NCBI GenBank assembly: GCA_027486585.1
Contig: JAIXOU010000045.1
Coordinates: 1-64,000 of the forward strand
DNA length: 64,000 nt
Source: Verrucomicrobiaceae bacterium
GTDB lineage: Bacteria; Verrucomicrobiota; Verrucomicrobiia; Verrucomicrobiales; Verrucomicrobiaceae
Reading direction: 5' to 3'
Positions 1-7,900 of this stretch are shown here, piece after piece (positions within the stretch are counted from its first letter, which is position 1; every line of letters begins with the position of its first letter). The position numbers and the translations under genes are program-made. Under the pieces are notes generated by a model. That model had not been told where the DNA came from and made no database searches. It was given only the letters and a program-made list of their open reading frames with translations.

Positions 1-270
1 ACCGCTAAACGTAATGCTCAAAGCTTCTGCACCCTGGCTTACTCGGCGAGTGCCGCAGGTTTAAACATCGCTGCTGGCACAAAAGATGTGTCGGTTGTCC
101 TGAAGCGTCTGGCTAAGGGTATCACGATCACCAAGGGTGCACTGAAAGGCCGTGAATTCAAAATCCCGAACATGACGGAGGAAGACATCCAGGAAGCCAG
201 CTTATTTGTGCACCTGGAAAAAGGTGAACTTCGCTTTGGCCCGCCAATGTTGGGCAGAAAGACCCTCTAA
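1..270 (+). CDS. 3' end of an unknown gene, possibly pilin-like
   Basis: The reading frame is open from the first base of the window to a TAA at 268-270, so this is the C-terminal 89 residues of a gene that starts to the left. An internal GTG at 88 could serve as a start, but the frame continues convincingly upstream of it (TAKRNAQSFCTLAYSASAAG). That stretch, a helix rich in Ala and Ser after an AKRNAQ motif, resembles the region after the N-terminal helix of short verrucomicrobial pilin-like proteins. This is weak pattern recall, not a domain match. The rest (KGREFKIPNM, EEDIQEASLFVHLEKGELRFGP) has no family I recognise. folA follows on the same strand after about 80 bases. Confidence 0.6.
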   Translation, partial: TAKRNAQSFCTLAYSASAAGLNIAAGTKDVSVVLKRLAKGITITKGALKGREFKIPNMTEEDIQEASLFVHLEKGELRFGPPMLGRKTL

Positions 271-351
271 GTCGTATTCGAAATCGACCGCAACTGGACG
301 GATCAAAACAGACGAACCTTGCGTGTGGCGAATCAGTGTTTAGTAGTGACT

Positions 352-819
352 ATGCCTCGTCTTATCGCTATCGTTGCCATGTCTTCCAATCGTGTGATCG
401 GCCGTGATGGGACGCTGCCTTGGCATTTCCCTGAGGATCTGAAGTTCTTTAAACGAACCACGCTGGGTCACCCAATACTGATGGGTCGGACAACCTTTGA
501 GTCAATTGGTCGGCCGCTGCCTGGACGGCAAAACATTGTGCTGAGTAGGACGATGGCACCGAGAGACGGAATCATCGTGATCCGAGATGTGGCAGAGTTG
601 AGCCGACTCTGCGCTGAAGACAGCACGGTTTTTGTGATCGGCGGTGCCCAGGTCTATGGAGATCTGCTGCCGAAGTGTGATGGTCTCTATCTCACCTGGG
701 TGGAGCAGGCTTTTGAGGGAGATACTTTCCTGCCCGCTTTTGAAGACCTGTTTACGCTGAGAGAGGTGATCGAAAAGACACCTGACCTGGAATTCCGCTA
801 TTACGAGCGGAAGGCCTAA
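352..819 (+). CDS. folA: Dihydrofolate reductase
   Basis: A 155-residue protein that reduces dihydrofolate to tetrahydrofolate with NADPH in the cytosol, supplying one-carbon metabolism and thymidylate synthesis. The DHFR landmarks are in order: MPRLIAIVAMSSNRVIGRDG at the N-terminus, the substrate-loop segment LPWHFPEDLKFFK, the NADPH-binding MGRTTFESIGRPLPGR, and VIGGAQVY near residue 100. Length is typical of chromosomal bacterial DHFR. The frame stays open upstream to 319, but the ATG at 352 fits the family's start (M-x-x-L-I-A). The gene ends at a strong bidirectional hairpin shared with the convergent rplS. Confidence 0.95.
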   Translation: MPRLIAIVAMSSNRVIGRDGTLPWHFPEDLKFFKRTTLGHPILMGRTTFESIGRPLPGRQNIVLSRTMAPRDGIIVIRDVAELSRLCAEDSTVFVIGGAQVYGDLLPKCDGLYLTWVEQAFEGDTFLPAFEDLFTLREVIEKTPDLEFRYYERKA

Positions 820-831
820 ATTGTGGGCAAT

Positions 832-863
832 AAAAAACCCCAATGAGGATCATTGGGGTTTTT
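832..863. terminator. Bidirectional rho-independent terminator between folA and rplS
   Basis: A perfect stem CCCCAATG / CATTGGGG with a 5-base loop (AGGAT) is flanked by A6 on the left and T5 on the right. It therefore gives a U-tract in either direction. It sits 12 bases after the folA stop and 22 bases before the rplS stop, so it can end both convergent transcripts. Confidence 0.9.
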
Positions 864-885
864 CGAAAAGAGATTCGGTGGAGAA

Positions 886-1242
886 TTAAGATTCGGTCCA
901 GCCCATTTCCTTGACGGAGATAGCTTGCTTGCCTTTACGACCACGGAGGTAATGAAGGCGAGCGCGGCGGACTTTACCAGCTTTGGTCACTTCGATCTTA
1001 GCGACCTTTGGGCTATGCAGTGGGAAAACACGCTCGACGCCTTCTCCATAGGAGATCTTGCGGACAGTGAAGGCTTCGTTGATGCCGCAACCTTTGCGGG
1101 CAATGACGATGCCAGCAAAAAGCTGAATACGTTCTTTATCACCTTCGATAACGCGGGTGTGAACTTTGATGGTGTCGCCTACATTGAAGGATGTAACGTC
1201 TTTCTTGAGTTGTTCGGCGTCGATTTTGTCGATGGTATTCAT
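886..1242 (-). CDS. rplS: Ribosomal protein bL19
   Basis: A 118-residue protein of the large ribosomal subunit at the 30S-50S interface. The conserved bL19 signature is present: [50 protein letters not shown] and a basic tail [14 protein letters not shown]. The ATG at 1242 is chosen over a longer start at 1314 because bL19 proteins begin only a few residues before the DAEQLKKDV-type helix. No clear Shine-Dalgarno sequence is visible upstream. In many bacteria rplS follows rpsP-rimM-trmD; here it stands alone, convergent with folA and divergent from coaX. Confidence 0.97.
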   Translation of the reverse strand: MNTIDKIDAEQLKKDVTSFNVGDTIKVHTRVIEGDKERIQLFAGIVIARKGCGINEAFTVRKISYGEGVERVFPLHSPKVAKIEVTKAGKVRRARLHYLRGRKGKQAISVKEMGWTES

Positions 1243-1391
1243 AGTAACAGGGATTTGGAAGTGGGCCTTACCGAGCAGTTCCCATGAGGGGCGAACTGGG
1301 TGAGGGGTGGGCATTGTGGATGTGGTCTGAGGTTTCGCAACCTCTTTTTCCAGCCTTGATCGTTGCCGTGACTCCGGCGATAGGCTGCGGG

Positions 1392-2141
1392 ATGATCGCT
1401 GACTACCTTCTTATTGATGTGGGCAATGGCCGTACGAAGCTGGGATTAGCCTCTCAGGACGGTCTGCTGGATCGTCGTGATTGTGCCACTCGGGAGCTGA
1501 CGCCTGCCCTTGTGGAGGAAGTTTTGACGGGCTGGAAATTTCGCTCAGCAGTGCTTTGCAGCGTGGTTCCAGCAGCCGTGGCGGCTTTCCGTGCGGTTCT
1601 CGGAGAATCTTTGCTGGAACTGCAGCATGAGACTCAAATGGGCATCGGCATTCGTTACCCGAATCCAAAGAGCATCGGACCAGATCGGCTAGCGAACGCG
1701 GTGGCCCTAGCACATTTGCACGGAGCACCCGGGATTGTGATCGATTTTGGCACAGCGGTGACCTTTGATATTATCTCGGCAGATCAGCATTACATCGGCG
1801 GTGTGATCGCGCCCGGTCTCCGTTTGATGACTGATTATCTGCACGAGCGTACGGCGCTACTGCCTCAAGTTGAGCTTGCTGAGCCGACTGCGGCGATCGG
1901 GCAATCAACCATTGGTGCGATTCAGGCTGGGGCTGCGATTGGTTATCGCGGCATGATTCGGGGTATCCTGGAAGCTCTGCGCAAAGAACTGCCGCCGAGT
2001 GATAAGGTGCATGTCGTGGCCACGGGTGGGGATGCAGGCTGGATCATCTCTGGCATGGAGGAGCGGATCACAGTCGATCCAGATTTGACCTTGCATGGGC
2101 TGCGATTGGTGGGCAATCTCAACGCCCTTTCTCATGTCTGA
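1392..2141 (+). CDS. coaX: Type III pantothenate kinase
   Basis: A 249-residue acetate/sugar-kinase-fold enzyme that phosphorylates pantothenate, the first step of coenzyme A synthesis. Visible family motifs are the N-terminal phosphate loop [11 protein letters not shown], the pantothenate-site GPDRLAN, the second phosphate motif DFGTAVTFD and the [10 protein letters not shown] segment. The ATG at 1392 places IDVGN at residue 7, as usual; an open frame continues upstream to 1284 but overlaps the divergent rplS promoter region. Its last bases overlap the next gene by 8 nt (ATGTCTGA), indicating translational coupling to the ROK kinase. Confidence 0.93.
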   Translation: MIADYLLIDVGNGRTKLGLASQDGLLDRRDCATRELTPALVEEVLTGWKFRSAVLCSVVPAAVAAFRAVLGESLLELQHETQMGIGIRYPNPKSIGPDRLANAVALAHLHGAPGIVIDFGTAVTFDIISADQHYIGGVIAPGLRLMTDYLHERTALLPQVELAEPTAAIGQSTIGAIQAGAAIGYRGMIRGILEALRKELPPSDKVHVVATGGDAGWIISGMEERITVDPDLTLHGLRLVGNLNALSHV

Positions 2142-3072
2142 AACATCACTCACCACAGTCGGAATCGATTTCGGCGGCACCTCGGTCAAGCTCGGCGTCT
2201 GCCGTGCAGGCGAACTTCTCCACACCGATGCTCCCATCATCACGGCAGATTTCCAGGGTCCAGCCGCCTTGATCACCGAGATGGCCGCGCGTGTGGCCAA
2301 ACTGCGTGAGATTTACCCAGACATCGCTGCGATCGGCGTGGGCGTGCCGGGACTGGTCGATTTCGAGCATGGTTTCGTGCATGTCTTGACGAATGTCCCT
2401 GGTTGGAAGCATGTGCCCCTGAAAGCGATCCTCAGTGAAAAAACAGGTCTGCCTGTCGTGGTGGAAAATGATGCGAATGCCATGGCCTACGCTGAGTTTC
2501 GCTACGGTGCTGGGCGCGGGCTCAATAACATCGTCGCACTCACCATGGGCACGGGCATCGGTGGAGGGCTCATTTTAAATGGCCAGATGTATCGCGGTGT
2601 CGGCTGTGCCGCAGGTGAGATCGGACAAATGAGCATCGATGCCGATGGTAAATCAGGCCACTACGGCAATCTCGGCGCACTGGAAAAATACGTTGGCAAT
2701 AAGGAGATCGCTGAACATGCGATGCAGCGTTATGCCGAGGCGCACGTCACAAAAGCGTTGGAAGACTGCACGCCCAAGAAGATTGCTGATGCCGCAAAGG
2801 CTGGGGACGACATCGCTCGTCAAATTTGGGAAGAGATCGCCGACTGGCTAGGAACGGCACTTGCCAGCATAGCTTGGCTGCTGAATCCAGACGCCTTCAT
2901 CATCGGTGGTGGTGTGGCCCAGGCAGGAGATCTGATCTTTGATCCATTGAAGCGTAAAGTACAGTCCATGCTGAGCACGGTTGTCTATGAAAGGCTGCAA
3001 ATTTTGCCTGCTAAATACAGCAATGAAGCCGGCATCATCGGTAATGCTTCTTTGGCAGCAGATGCCGTTTGA
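2134..3072 (+). CDS. ROK-family sugar kinase (glucokinase-like)
   Basis: A 312-residue ROK protein, probably an ATP-dependent glucokinase or other hexose kinase of the cytosol. It shows the phosphate-1 loop VGIDFGGTSVKLGV, the catalytic VENDANAMAYAEFRYGAG, the TMGTGIGGGLI loop and the late IIGGGVAQAG adenosine motif. It has no N-terminal helix-turn-helix, so it is an enzyme rather than a ROK repressor. The usual ROK zinc site CxCGxxGCxE is replaced by SGHYGNLGALEK, with all three cysteines lost while the glycines and glutamate remain. Start chosen at 2134 because of the 8-nt overlap with coaX. Substrate is not determinable from sequence alone. Confidence 0.88.
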   Translation: MSETSLTTVGIDFGGTSVKLGVCRAGELLHTDAPIITADFQGPAALITEMAARVAKLREIYPDIAAIGVGVPGLVDFEHGFVHVLTNVPGWKHVPLKAILSEKTGLPVVVENDANAMAYAEFRYGAGRGLNNIVALTMGTGIGGGLILNGQMYRGVGCAAGEIGQMSIDADGKSGHYGNLGALEKYVGNKEIAEHAMQRYAEAHVTKALEDCTPKKIADAAKAGDDIARQIWEEIADWLGTALASIAWLLNPDAFIIGGGVAQAGDLIFDPLKRKVQSMLSTVVYERLQILPAKYSNEAGIIGNASLAADAV

Positions 3073-3119
3073 GTTGTTCACAGCCTCCGCGTTTGCCTTC
3101 AGGCGTAATCTGTCTTTAA

Positions 3120-4055
3120 ATGGTCAGCTATAATATCATGGATTGCCGCCAAGAAGAGATCGTTCAAAGCCTCATGGCCTCGTATTGCGAGGTCGGCGGG
3201 ATCAATCATGTCGATAGCGGCAATCTGCCGTCAAAGCGCGCCATTGCCGTGCTTTGTGAGGATCTACTGCAAGTTCTGTTCCCGGGCTTTTTCACGGAAG
3301 ATGCGCTGTCCTCTCAGGATCTGGAATTGCTAACTCATGAGCGCGTTGCTGGGATGCGCGAGCGTCTGAACGTGGAAGTTCGCCGCAGTTTGCGCCTGAG
3401 CGATGGCAAAGGTGACAATCACCGCGAAGAAGCCATGAAGCTCGTCTGTGACTTCATGGTGCGTCTGCCAGAAGTGCGTGCTCTGCTGCAAATGGATGTG
3501 CAGGCTGCCTTTGACGGCGACCCAGCGGCACGCAGCTTTGAGGAGATCATTCTCGCCTACCCAGGCCTAGAAGCCATTGCCATTCAGCGCAGCGCGCACC
3601 TTTTGTATAAGGCTGGTGTCCCCCTGCTGCCGCGCATGATGACCGAGTGGGCGCACAGCCGCACAGGCATCGACATCCACCCAGGTGCTGAGATTGGCAC
3701 TCATTTTTTCATTGATCACGGCACCGGTGTGGTGATCGGAGAGACCTGTCAGATCGGCTCGCATGTGAAGCTTTATCAAGGCGTCGGCCTTGTGGCCAAA
3801 TCCCTGGCTGCGGGTCAGGGTCTAGCTGGTAAAAAGAGGCATCCGACCCTGGAAGACTATGTCACCATATATGCGGGGGCCACCATTGTCGGCGGTGATA
3901 CCATCATTGGTGCCCGCAGTGTCATTGGCGCGAATGTTTTCCTCATGGAAAGCGTGTCTGAAGACATGGTCTATGCTCTCGGAGATCAAGAGCACCGCAT
4001 CCGTGATCGTAAACAAACTCCGCTGAAAAAGTCCCCTGTCACTGCGCAGGACTGA
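3120..4055 (+). CDS. cysE: Serine O-acetyltransferase
   Basis: A 311-residue left-handed beta-helix acetyltransferase that makes O-acetylserine from serine and acetyl-CoA for cysteine synthesis. The C-terminal half carries hexapeptide repeats, with catalytic-type histidines in DIHPG (about residue 187) and IDHGTGVVIGET (about 200), then TIYAGATIVGGDTIIGA. The long helical N-terminal half (about 150 residues) matches the larger CysE type. The tail DRKQTPLKKSP extends past the helix, where CysE usually binds cysteine synthase. An alternative ATG lies at 3138; neither has a strong ribosome-binding site. The SprT-like gene starts 3 nt after the stop. Confidence 0.9.
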   Translation: MVSYNIMDCRQEEIVQSLMASYCEVGGINHVDSGNLPSKRAIAVLCEDLLQVLFPGFFTEDALSSQDLELLTHERVAGMRERLNVEVRRSLRLSDGKGDNHREEAMKLVCDFMVRLPEVRALLQMDVQAAFDGDPAARSFEEIILAYPGLEAIAIQRSAHLLYKAGVPLLPRMMTEWAHSRTGIDIHPGAEIGTHFFIDHGTGVVIGETCQIGSHVKLYQGVGLVAKSLAAGQGLAGKKRHPTLEDYVTIYAGATIVGGDTIIGARSVIGANVFLMESVSEDMVYALGDQEHRIRDRKQTPLKKSPVTAQD

Positions 4056-4058
4056 GCC

Positions 4059-4715
4059 ATGAGTCTCGCGCGGAAAATCTCCCAACTCATCTTCGATTTC
4101 CAGGCCCCGCCAGCTTGGAAGCCCGCCGACGGCGAGGTCTTTGACCGCGGCAGCGCCACGCCTGAAACACCCGCGCGGACCAGCGAAAAAACCAAGGACA
4201 GCGTCAGTGACCCGGAACTGGCAGAGATCTGTCGCCAGCGCCTGCTACAGTTGGATCTCACCGGCATGGCCAAAGTTGTGCAGGTGCAGTGGAATCCCCG
4301 TCTGCGCAGCACCGCAGGTTATGCCCGCTATCCGAGTTGGATCATCGAGCTAAACCCGAAGCTGCGTGAGTTTGAAGGTCAAGTGCAGCGCACGCTCCTG
4401 CATGAGCTGGCGCATCTCGTGGCCTATCACCGTGCAGGCCGTCGTAAGATCGAGCCGCACGGGAGCGAATGGCGTCAAGCCTGCTCCGATCTCGGCATCC
4501 CAGGCGAGTCCGCCCGCCACACTCTACCCCTACCGCGCCGTGAGGTGAAGCGTAATTATGTCTATGCCTGCGCTCATTGTGGAGCCCAGGCCCTCCGCGT
4601 TCGCAAATTCCGCCGCTACTCCGCTTGCCGGAAATGCTGTGATGAACTCAATGGTGGCACCTACGATCACAAGTATCGTTTTGTGCTTCAAGAGAAGACC
4701 GAGAAAGCCAAGTGA
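4059..4715 (+). CDS. SprT-like zinc metalloprotease
   Basis: A 218-residue SprT/Spartan-like protein. The metallopeptidase signature HELAH is at residues 115-119, with a third histidine in EPHGSEW near residue 134. A C-terminal zinc ribbon is formed by CAHC (171-174) and CRKC (190-193). The first 70 residues are poorly conserved, with a charged linker. In eukaryotes relatives cut DNA-protein crosslinks; the role of bacterial SprT proteins is largely unassigned, so function is by fold only. It starts 3 nt after cysE, so the two are probably co-transcribed although no functional link is obvious. Confidence 0.85.
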   Translation: MSLARKISQLIFDFQAPPAWKPADGEVFDRGSATPETPARTSEKTKDSVSDPELAEICRQRLLQLDLTGMAKVVQVQWNPRLRSTAGYARYPSWIIELNPKLREFEGQVQRTLLHELAHLVAYHRAGRRKIEPHGSEWRQACSDLGIPGESARHTLPLPRREVKRNYVYACAHCGAQALRVRKFRRYSACRKCCDELNGGTYDHKYRFVLQEKTEKAK

Positions 4716-5134
4716 TGGATCAGAAGATTGTCATATCTGTTGCCTCATCTAAATAGGCAGTCCGATAATTACCGCGGCTATCCCCAGCGAAATTAAAGGT
4801 TATCGCATCTAGGCTGTGTGCCGTCGAAGCGGCTGGTCACACTCTCTGGCAGCAAGCAGAAGCACGAACTAGGAGTAACGGGGGCTTTTCATGGCAAGTT
4901 AGAGTAAAATTTGAGTTGAAGTAGACCCAATGAAAACCTCCCGATTACTCGTTTTGGCCGACGAACGTTATTTCGCGCACTTGCGGTGCATTCGCCAGAA
5001 GGATAATGGCTTTAGTGCGAAACGAGGTTTTTTAAGGGGTCCTGTTCGCGCTGATTTTTGCCTTTTAGAAGTTGGCGTTGGGCTTTTTAAAGGGCATTCA
5101 TGCAAACCTGCCGAGTTGGCGGTCTGATTTACCC
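4716..5134. other. Intergenic stretch upstream of the Opp permease genes
   Basis: About 420 bases without a convincing gene. Short frames occur on both strands (for example an ATG at 4930 reading to 5127), but they lack conserved-looking composition or a ribosome-binding site and overlap one another. No hairpin with a U-tract or clear promoter could be picked out. It may hold the promoter of the permease genes. Confidence 0.5.
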
Positions 5135-6055
5135 ATGCTTGTTTTTCTTCTGCGCCGTCTTTTGAGCAGCCTTTTTGTGCTGTTCTTTGCCGTGTCGCTG
5201 ACGTTCCTGCTGACACGTTCACTGCCTGGGGGGCCGTTTGATAAGGAGAAGGCGGGGTCGGCTAAGGTGCAGGAGGCGCTGCTGATGAAGTATCAGCTCA
5301 ACGGTACGCTTTGGCAGCAATACACGGCCTACATGCGGGATCTGTTGCGGCTGGATCTGCGTGTTTCCTTCAAATACCGTGACTGGAGCGTGGCAGAGAT
5401 TTTAGCGCAAAAGATGCCTTCTTCGCTGAAGCTGGGTGGGTTGGCTTTTCTTATCGCCAGCACGTTCGGGGTGCTGCTCGGTAGCCTCGCGGCGATGAGG
5501 CGTGACACGGTTATTGATTGGACGTCGATGTTCGGGGCTATCATTGCGATTTCGATCCCATCTTTCATCACGGGGCCGTTTCTGGTGGCTATTTTTGCCC
5601 TTTGGCTGCGCTGGTTGCCTGTGGGTGGCTGGGGTGGTGTCTCACATCTCATTCTACCGGCGCTTTGTCTCTCTGCACCTTATGTGGCCTACGTAGCTCG
5701 GCTCATGCGGAACAGTCTGCTGGATGTGATGAAGAGTGACTTTTTGCGTACCGCGAAGGCAAAGGGCCTGACCGAAACCCAAGCTCTAACACGCCACGCG
5801 ATGAAGGTGGCGATCCTGCCCGTGGTGACTTATCTGGGACCGCTTGCAGCGCATTTACTCACAGGCTCCATGATTGTGGAAAGTGTCTTCAATATCTCGG
5901 GTGCAGGCAGTATCTTTGTGAACTCGATTCAGAATCGAGATGCTTTTTTACTTTGTGGAGCGGTGGTGATTTACTGCTCTTTGCTCATCTTCTTTAACTT
6001 CACCGTGGACTTGCTTTACAGCATCCTAGACAAGCGCATCCGACTCTATGCCTGA
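5135..6055 (+). CDS. ABC transporter permease, OppB/DppB type
   Basis: A 306-residue inner-membrane permease of the peptide/nickel uptake family. It has the family's opening (FLLRRLLSSLFVLFFAVSLTFLLTRSLPGGPF region), six predicted membrane segments, and an EAA-type loop around residues 200-235 (DFLRTAKAKGL...RHAMKVAILPV) that contacts the ATPase. The ATG at 5135 puts the first membrane helix at residue 1, as normal; an upstream ATG at 5072 would add an unrelated leader. It overlaps the OppC-like gene by 8 nt (ATGCCTGA). Confidence 0.88.
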   Translation: MLVFLLRRLLSSLFVLFFAVSLTFLLTRSLPGGPFDKEKAGSAKVQEALLMKYQLNGTLWQQYTAYMRDLLRLDLRVSFKYRDWSVAEILAQKMPSSLKLGGLAFLIASTFGVLLGSLAAMRRDTVIDWTSMFGAIIAISIPSFITGPFLVAIFALWLRWLPVGGWGGVSHLILPALCLSAPYVAYVARLMRNSLLDVMKSDFLRTAKAKGLTETQALTRHAMKVAILPVVTYLGPLAAHLLTGSMIVESVFNISGAGSIFVNSIQNRDAFLLCGAVVIYCSLLIFFNFTVDLLYSILDKRIRLYA

Positions 6056-7028
6056 CGCGCCTGAAAACCTTACACGCCCGGATGGTTGGGCCATTGTGCA
6101 GAGGAATCGTCCAGCGATGGTTTCGCTGGTGTTTTTGATCGCGATCGTTTTGATCGCATTCACGGTGCCATTCTTTTTGCCAGTAAGTTTAAAAAGCACT
6201 AGCAGTGACACCTTCTTACCTCCGCTGACAACAGGACAGGAAACGCCTGTGTTACATCTTTGTGGCACGGATAAAAATGGGCAGGACTTGTTCTATCGGC
6301 TTCTTACAGGTGCTCAGGTATCTCTCGGCGTAGGCATCGTCGGTGCCTGTATTTCTCTAGTCATCGGCACGCTTTATGGCATGACGAGTGGTTTTTTGGG
6401 TGGAAAAGTGGATGCCCTCATGATGCGTGCGGTGGACATGCTGTATGCTGTACCGCGCATTCTTTTCATCATGATTTTCATCGCTGCCTTTGACAGCGTT
6501 TTTAAAGACTGGTTGGATGCCGCTCGGCTCTGGGCGCAGCAGGCTGAGTGGAAAGGCCTGGAATCCACGACTCGCTACCTCATCCCTTATTCGAAGATTC
6601 TCGTGATGATTCTCAGTCTTGGACTCGTGGAGTGGTTGACCATGGCTCGTATCATTCGCGGTCAGGTTCTGGTCCTGCGTGAGCTGACTTTTGTGACAGC
6701 CTCACGCGCGATGGGTCAGGGAGGATGGGGCATCTTGCGGAAGCATCTGTTGCCAAATCTTAGCACGATCATTCTCACCTACCTGACGCTGACGATTCCG
6801 GCTGTTATTCTAGACGAGTCTTTCCTCAGTTTTCTCGGGCTTGGTATTGATGATCCCGCCGCGAGCTGGGGCTCTCTACTGAAAGACGGAGCTCAAGTCA
6901 TCAATCCTATCGAAAGCAAATGGTGGCTCCTGGCCTTTCCTGCGGTGCTCATGTCACTCAGCTTGCTGGCGCTGAATTTTTTGGGAGATGGTTTGAGAGA
7001 TGCCTTTGATCCAAAGTCTGCTGATTAA
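6048..7028 (+). CDS. ABC transporter permease, OppC/DppC type
   Basis: A 326-residue partner of the preceding permease. It has the N-terminal cytoplasmic leader, first membrane helix, the periplasmic GTDKNGQDLFYRLLTGAQVS segment, and the EAA loop (TASRAMGQGGWGILRKHLLPN) near residues 220-240. Between the third and fourth helices there is an extra stretch of roughly 35 residues (KDWLDAARLWAQQAEWKG and following) compared with my memory of E. coli OppC. No OppD/OppF ATPase or OppA binding protein is encoded nearby, so these subunits must come from elsewhere or from genes outside the window. The substrate is probably a peptide but cannot be fixed. Confidence 0.86.
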   Translation: MPDAPENLTRPDGWAIVQRNRPAMVSLVFLIAIVLIAFTVPFFLPVSLKSTSSDTFLPPLTTGQETPVLHLCGTDKNGQDLFYRLLTGAQVSLGVGIVGACISLVIGTLYGMTSGFLGGKVDALMMRAVDMLYAVPRILFIMIFIAAFDSVFKDWLDAARLWAQQAEWKGLESTTRYLIPYSKILVMILSLGLVEWLTMARIIRGQVLVLRELTFVTASRAMGQGGWGILRKHLLPNLSTIILTYLTLTIPAVILDESFLSFLGLGIDDPAASWGSLLKDGAQVINPIESKWWLLAFPAVLMSLSLLALNFLGDGLRDAFDPKSAD

Positions 7029-7052
7029 CCATCAGCCATTTCAGGTTTCAGG

Positions 7053-7498
7053 CTAAGGTGCTGGTGTCGCTATGACTTTAAGAAAGCTGCGGCTAGCCAT
7101 GGGTGAGGTGTCATGCACGCGAAATTGAGTAACGGTGTTTTGAACGATGATGAGGTTGGTGCGGCCTCATGAACCGGTGCTAAGGCTGGTGCTGCGTTGG
7201 ATTTGGGGGATCACGTCTGTCGCTAATGGATCTGGGTTCAGCGTGAAACGTTGTTGGCCGAGATGCAGGTCGTGGGTGATGCCTTGCTTAGATGGCTCGG
7301 GCGTGAGGGGCTGTCGACCGAGGGCGTATACAAGGAGATTGGAGAAGCCATCACGATCTGGATCTGCCTCTTTTGCAGCCATGAGTGGGTTGTTGGCATC
7401 TCGGCCGAACATGTTTTGCTTCCAATTCCCAAGGTGGCGATTTGTGATCAGGAGATCGGCTGACGATGGGGCCGTAGGTTGATACTCGCTTGTGGGGC
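7053..7498 (-). pseudogene. Decayed C-terminal fragment of a verrucomicrobial secreted protein
   Basis: Reading the reverse strand in one frame from about 7498 gives HLGNWKQNMFGRDANNP, then DPDRDGFSNLLVYALG, then FTLNPDPLATDVIPQIQRST, a TGA stop at 7167-7169, and in the same frame NTVTQFRVHDTSPMASRSF up to a TAG at 7053-7055. The order (W-x-Q-x-x-F-G, DPDxDGxxNLLxYALG, a beta-rich segment with P-x-A-T-D-V, then VRDTxP...RSFLK) is that of the C-terminal tail of many verrucomicrobial secreted enzymes and repeat proteins. No N-terminal part, start or signal peptide remains, and stop codons close the frame upstream near 7525. It is interpreted as a gene remnant with one internal nonsense codon. 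Confidence 0.65.
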
Positions 7499-7664
7499 TA
7501 GCGTGAGAGCCAGCATTGCATCGTTACTGTGGCGTTTACATTGCATCATCAATAAATCACACCTGATAATGGCGTTAGCCTAGGGCTGGTCGCTCCTCCC
7601 ATCTGCGCAAGGTGATAGGGGACTAGAGACACTGACGGGCTATCGTCAGCCTGCTTCCGCTTTG

Positions 7665-7835
7665 ATGAGTGAAGATCAGCATGAGGCCGAGACACTTCTC
7701 CGCGAAGCTGGTCCTCCTGAGCATGGTTTAACTCTCCGACTGCTTCTGCGTCGAGATCTTCTGACTGTGAAACTCCGAAATGACGAATCGGCCTTTGACG
7801 CTTACAGCGAGGCTATTGTGGAAGCGGCGCAATAA
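7665..7835 (+). CDS. Possible 56-residue small protein
   Basis: An ATG at 7665 opens a 56-codon frame to a TAA at 7833-7835, encoding a charged, helix-prone peptide (MSEDQHEAETLLREAG, then LLRRDLLTVKLRNDES, then AYSEAIVEAAQ). Composition looks protein-like. However, there is no ribosome-binding site, the frame remains open about 60 bases upstream of the ATG, and the surroundings include a pseudogene. It may be a real small protein, the tail of a decayed gene, or chance. Nothing in it identifies a family. Confidence 0.3.
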   Translation: MSEDQHEAETLLREAGPPEHGLTLRLLLRRDLLTVKLRNDESAFDAYSEAIVEAAQ

Positions 7836-7900
7836 ATCATTGTTAGTAAGTCACAGTCATTTGCGGTTTTTTTTGGATCATTTCTCATTGCTACTTTAGG

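Noticed and set aside
853-1287. A 144-codon forward frame opposite rplS
   Set aside because: It is fully antisense to a clear bL19 gene and starts inside the terminator hairpin.
4930-5127. A 65-codon forward frame before the OppB-like gene
   Set aside because: No ribosome-binding site or recognisable pattern, and a reverse-strand frame of similar length overlaps it; probably chance.
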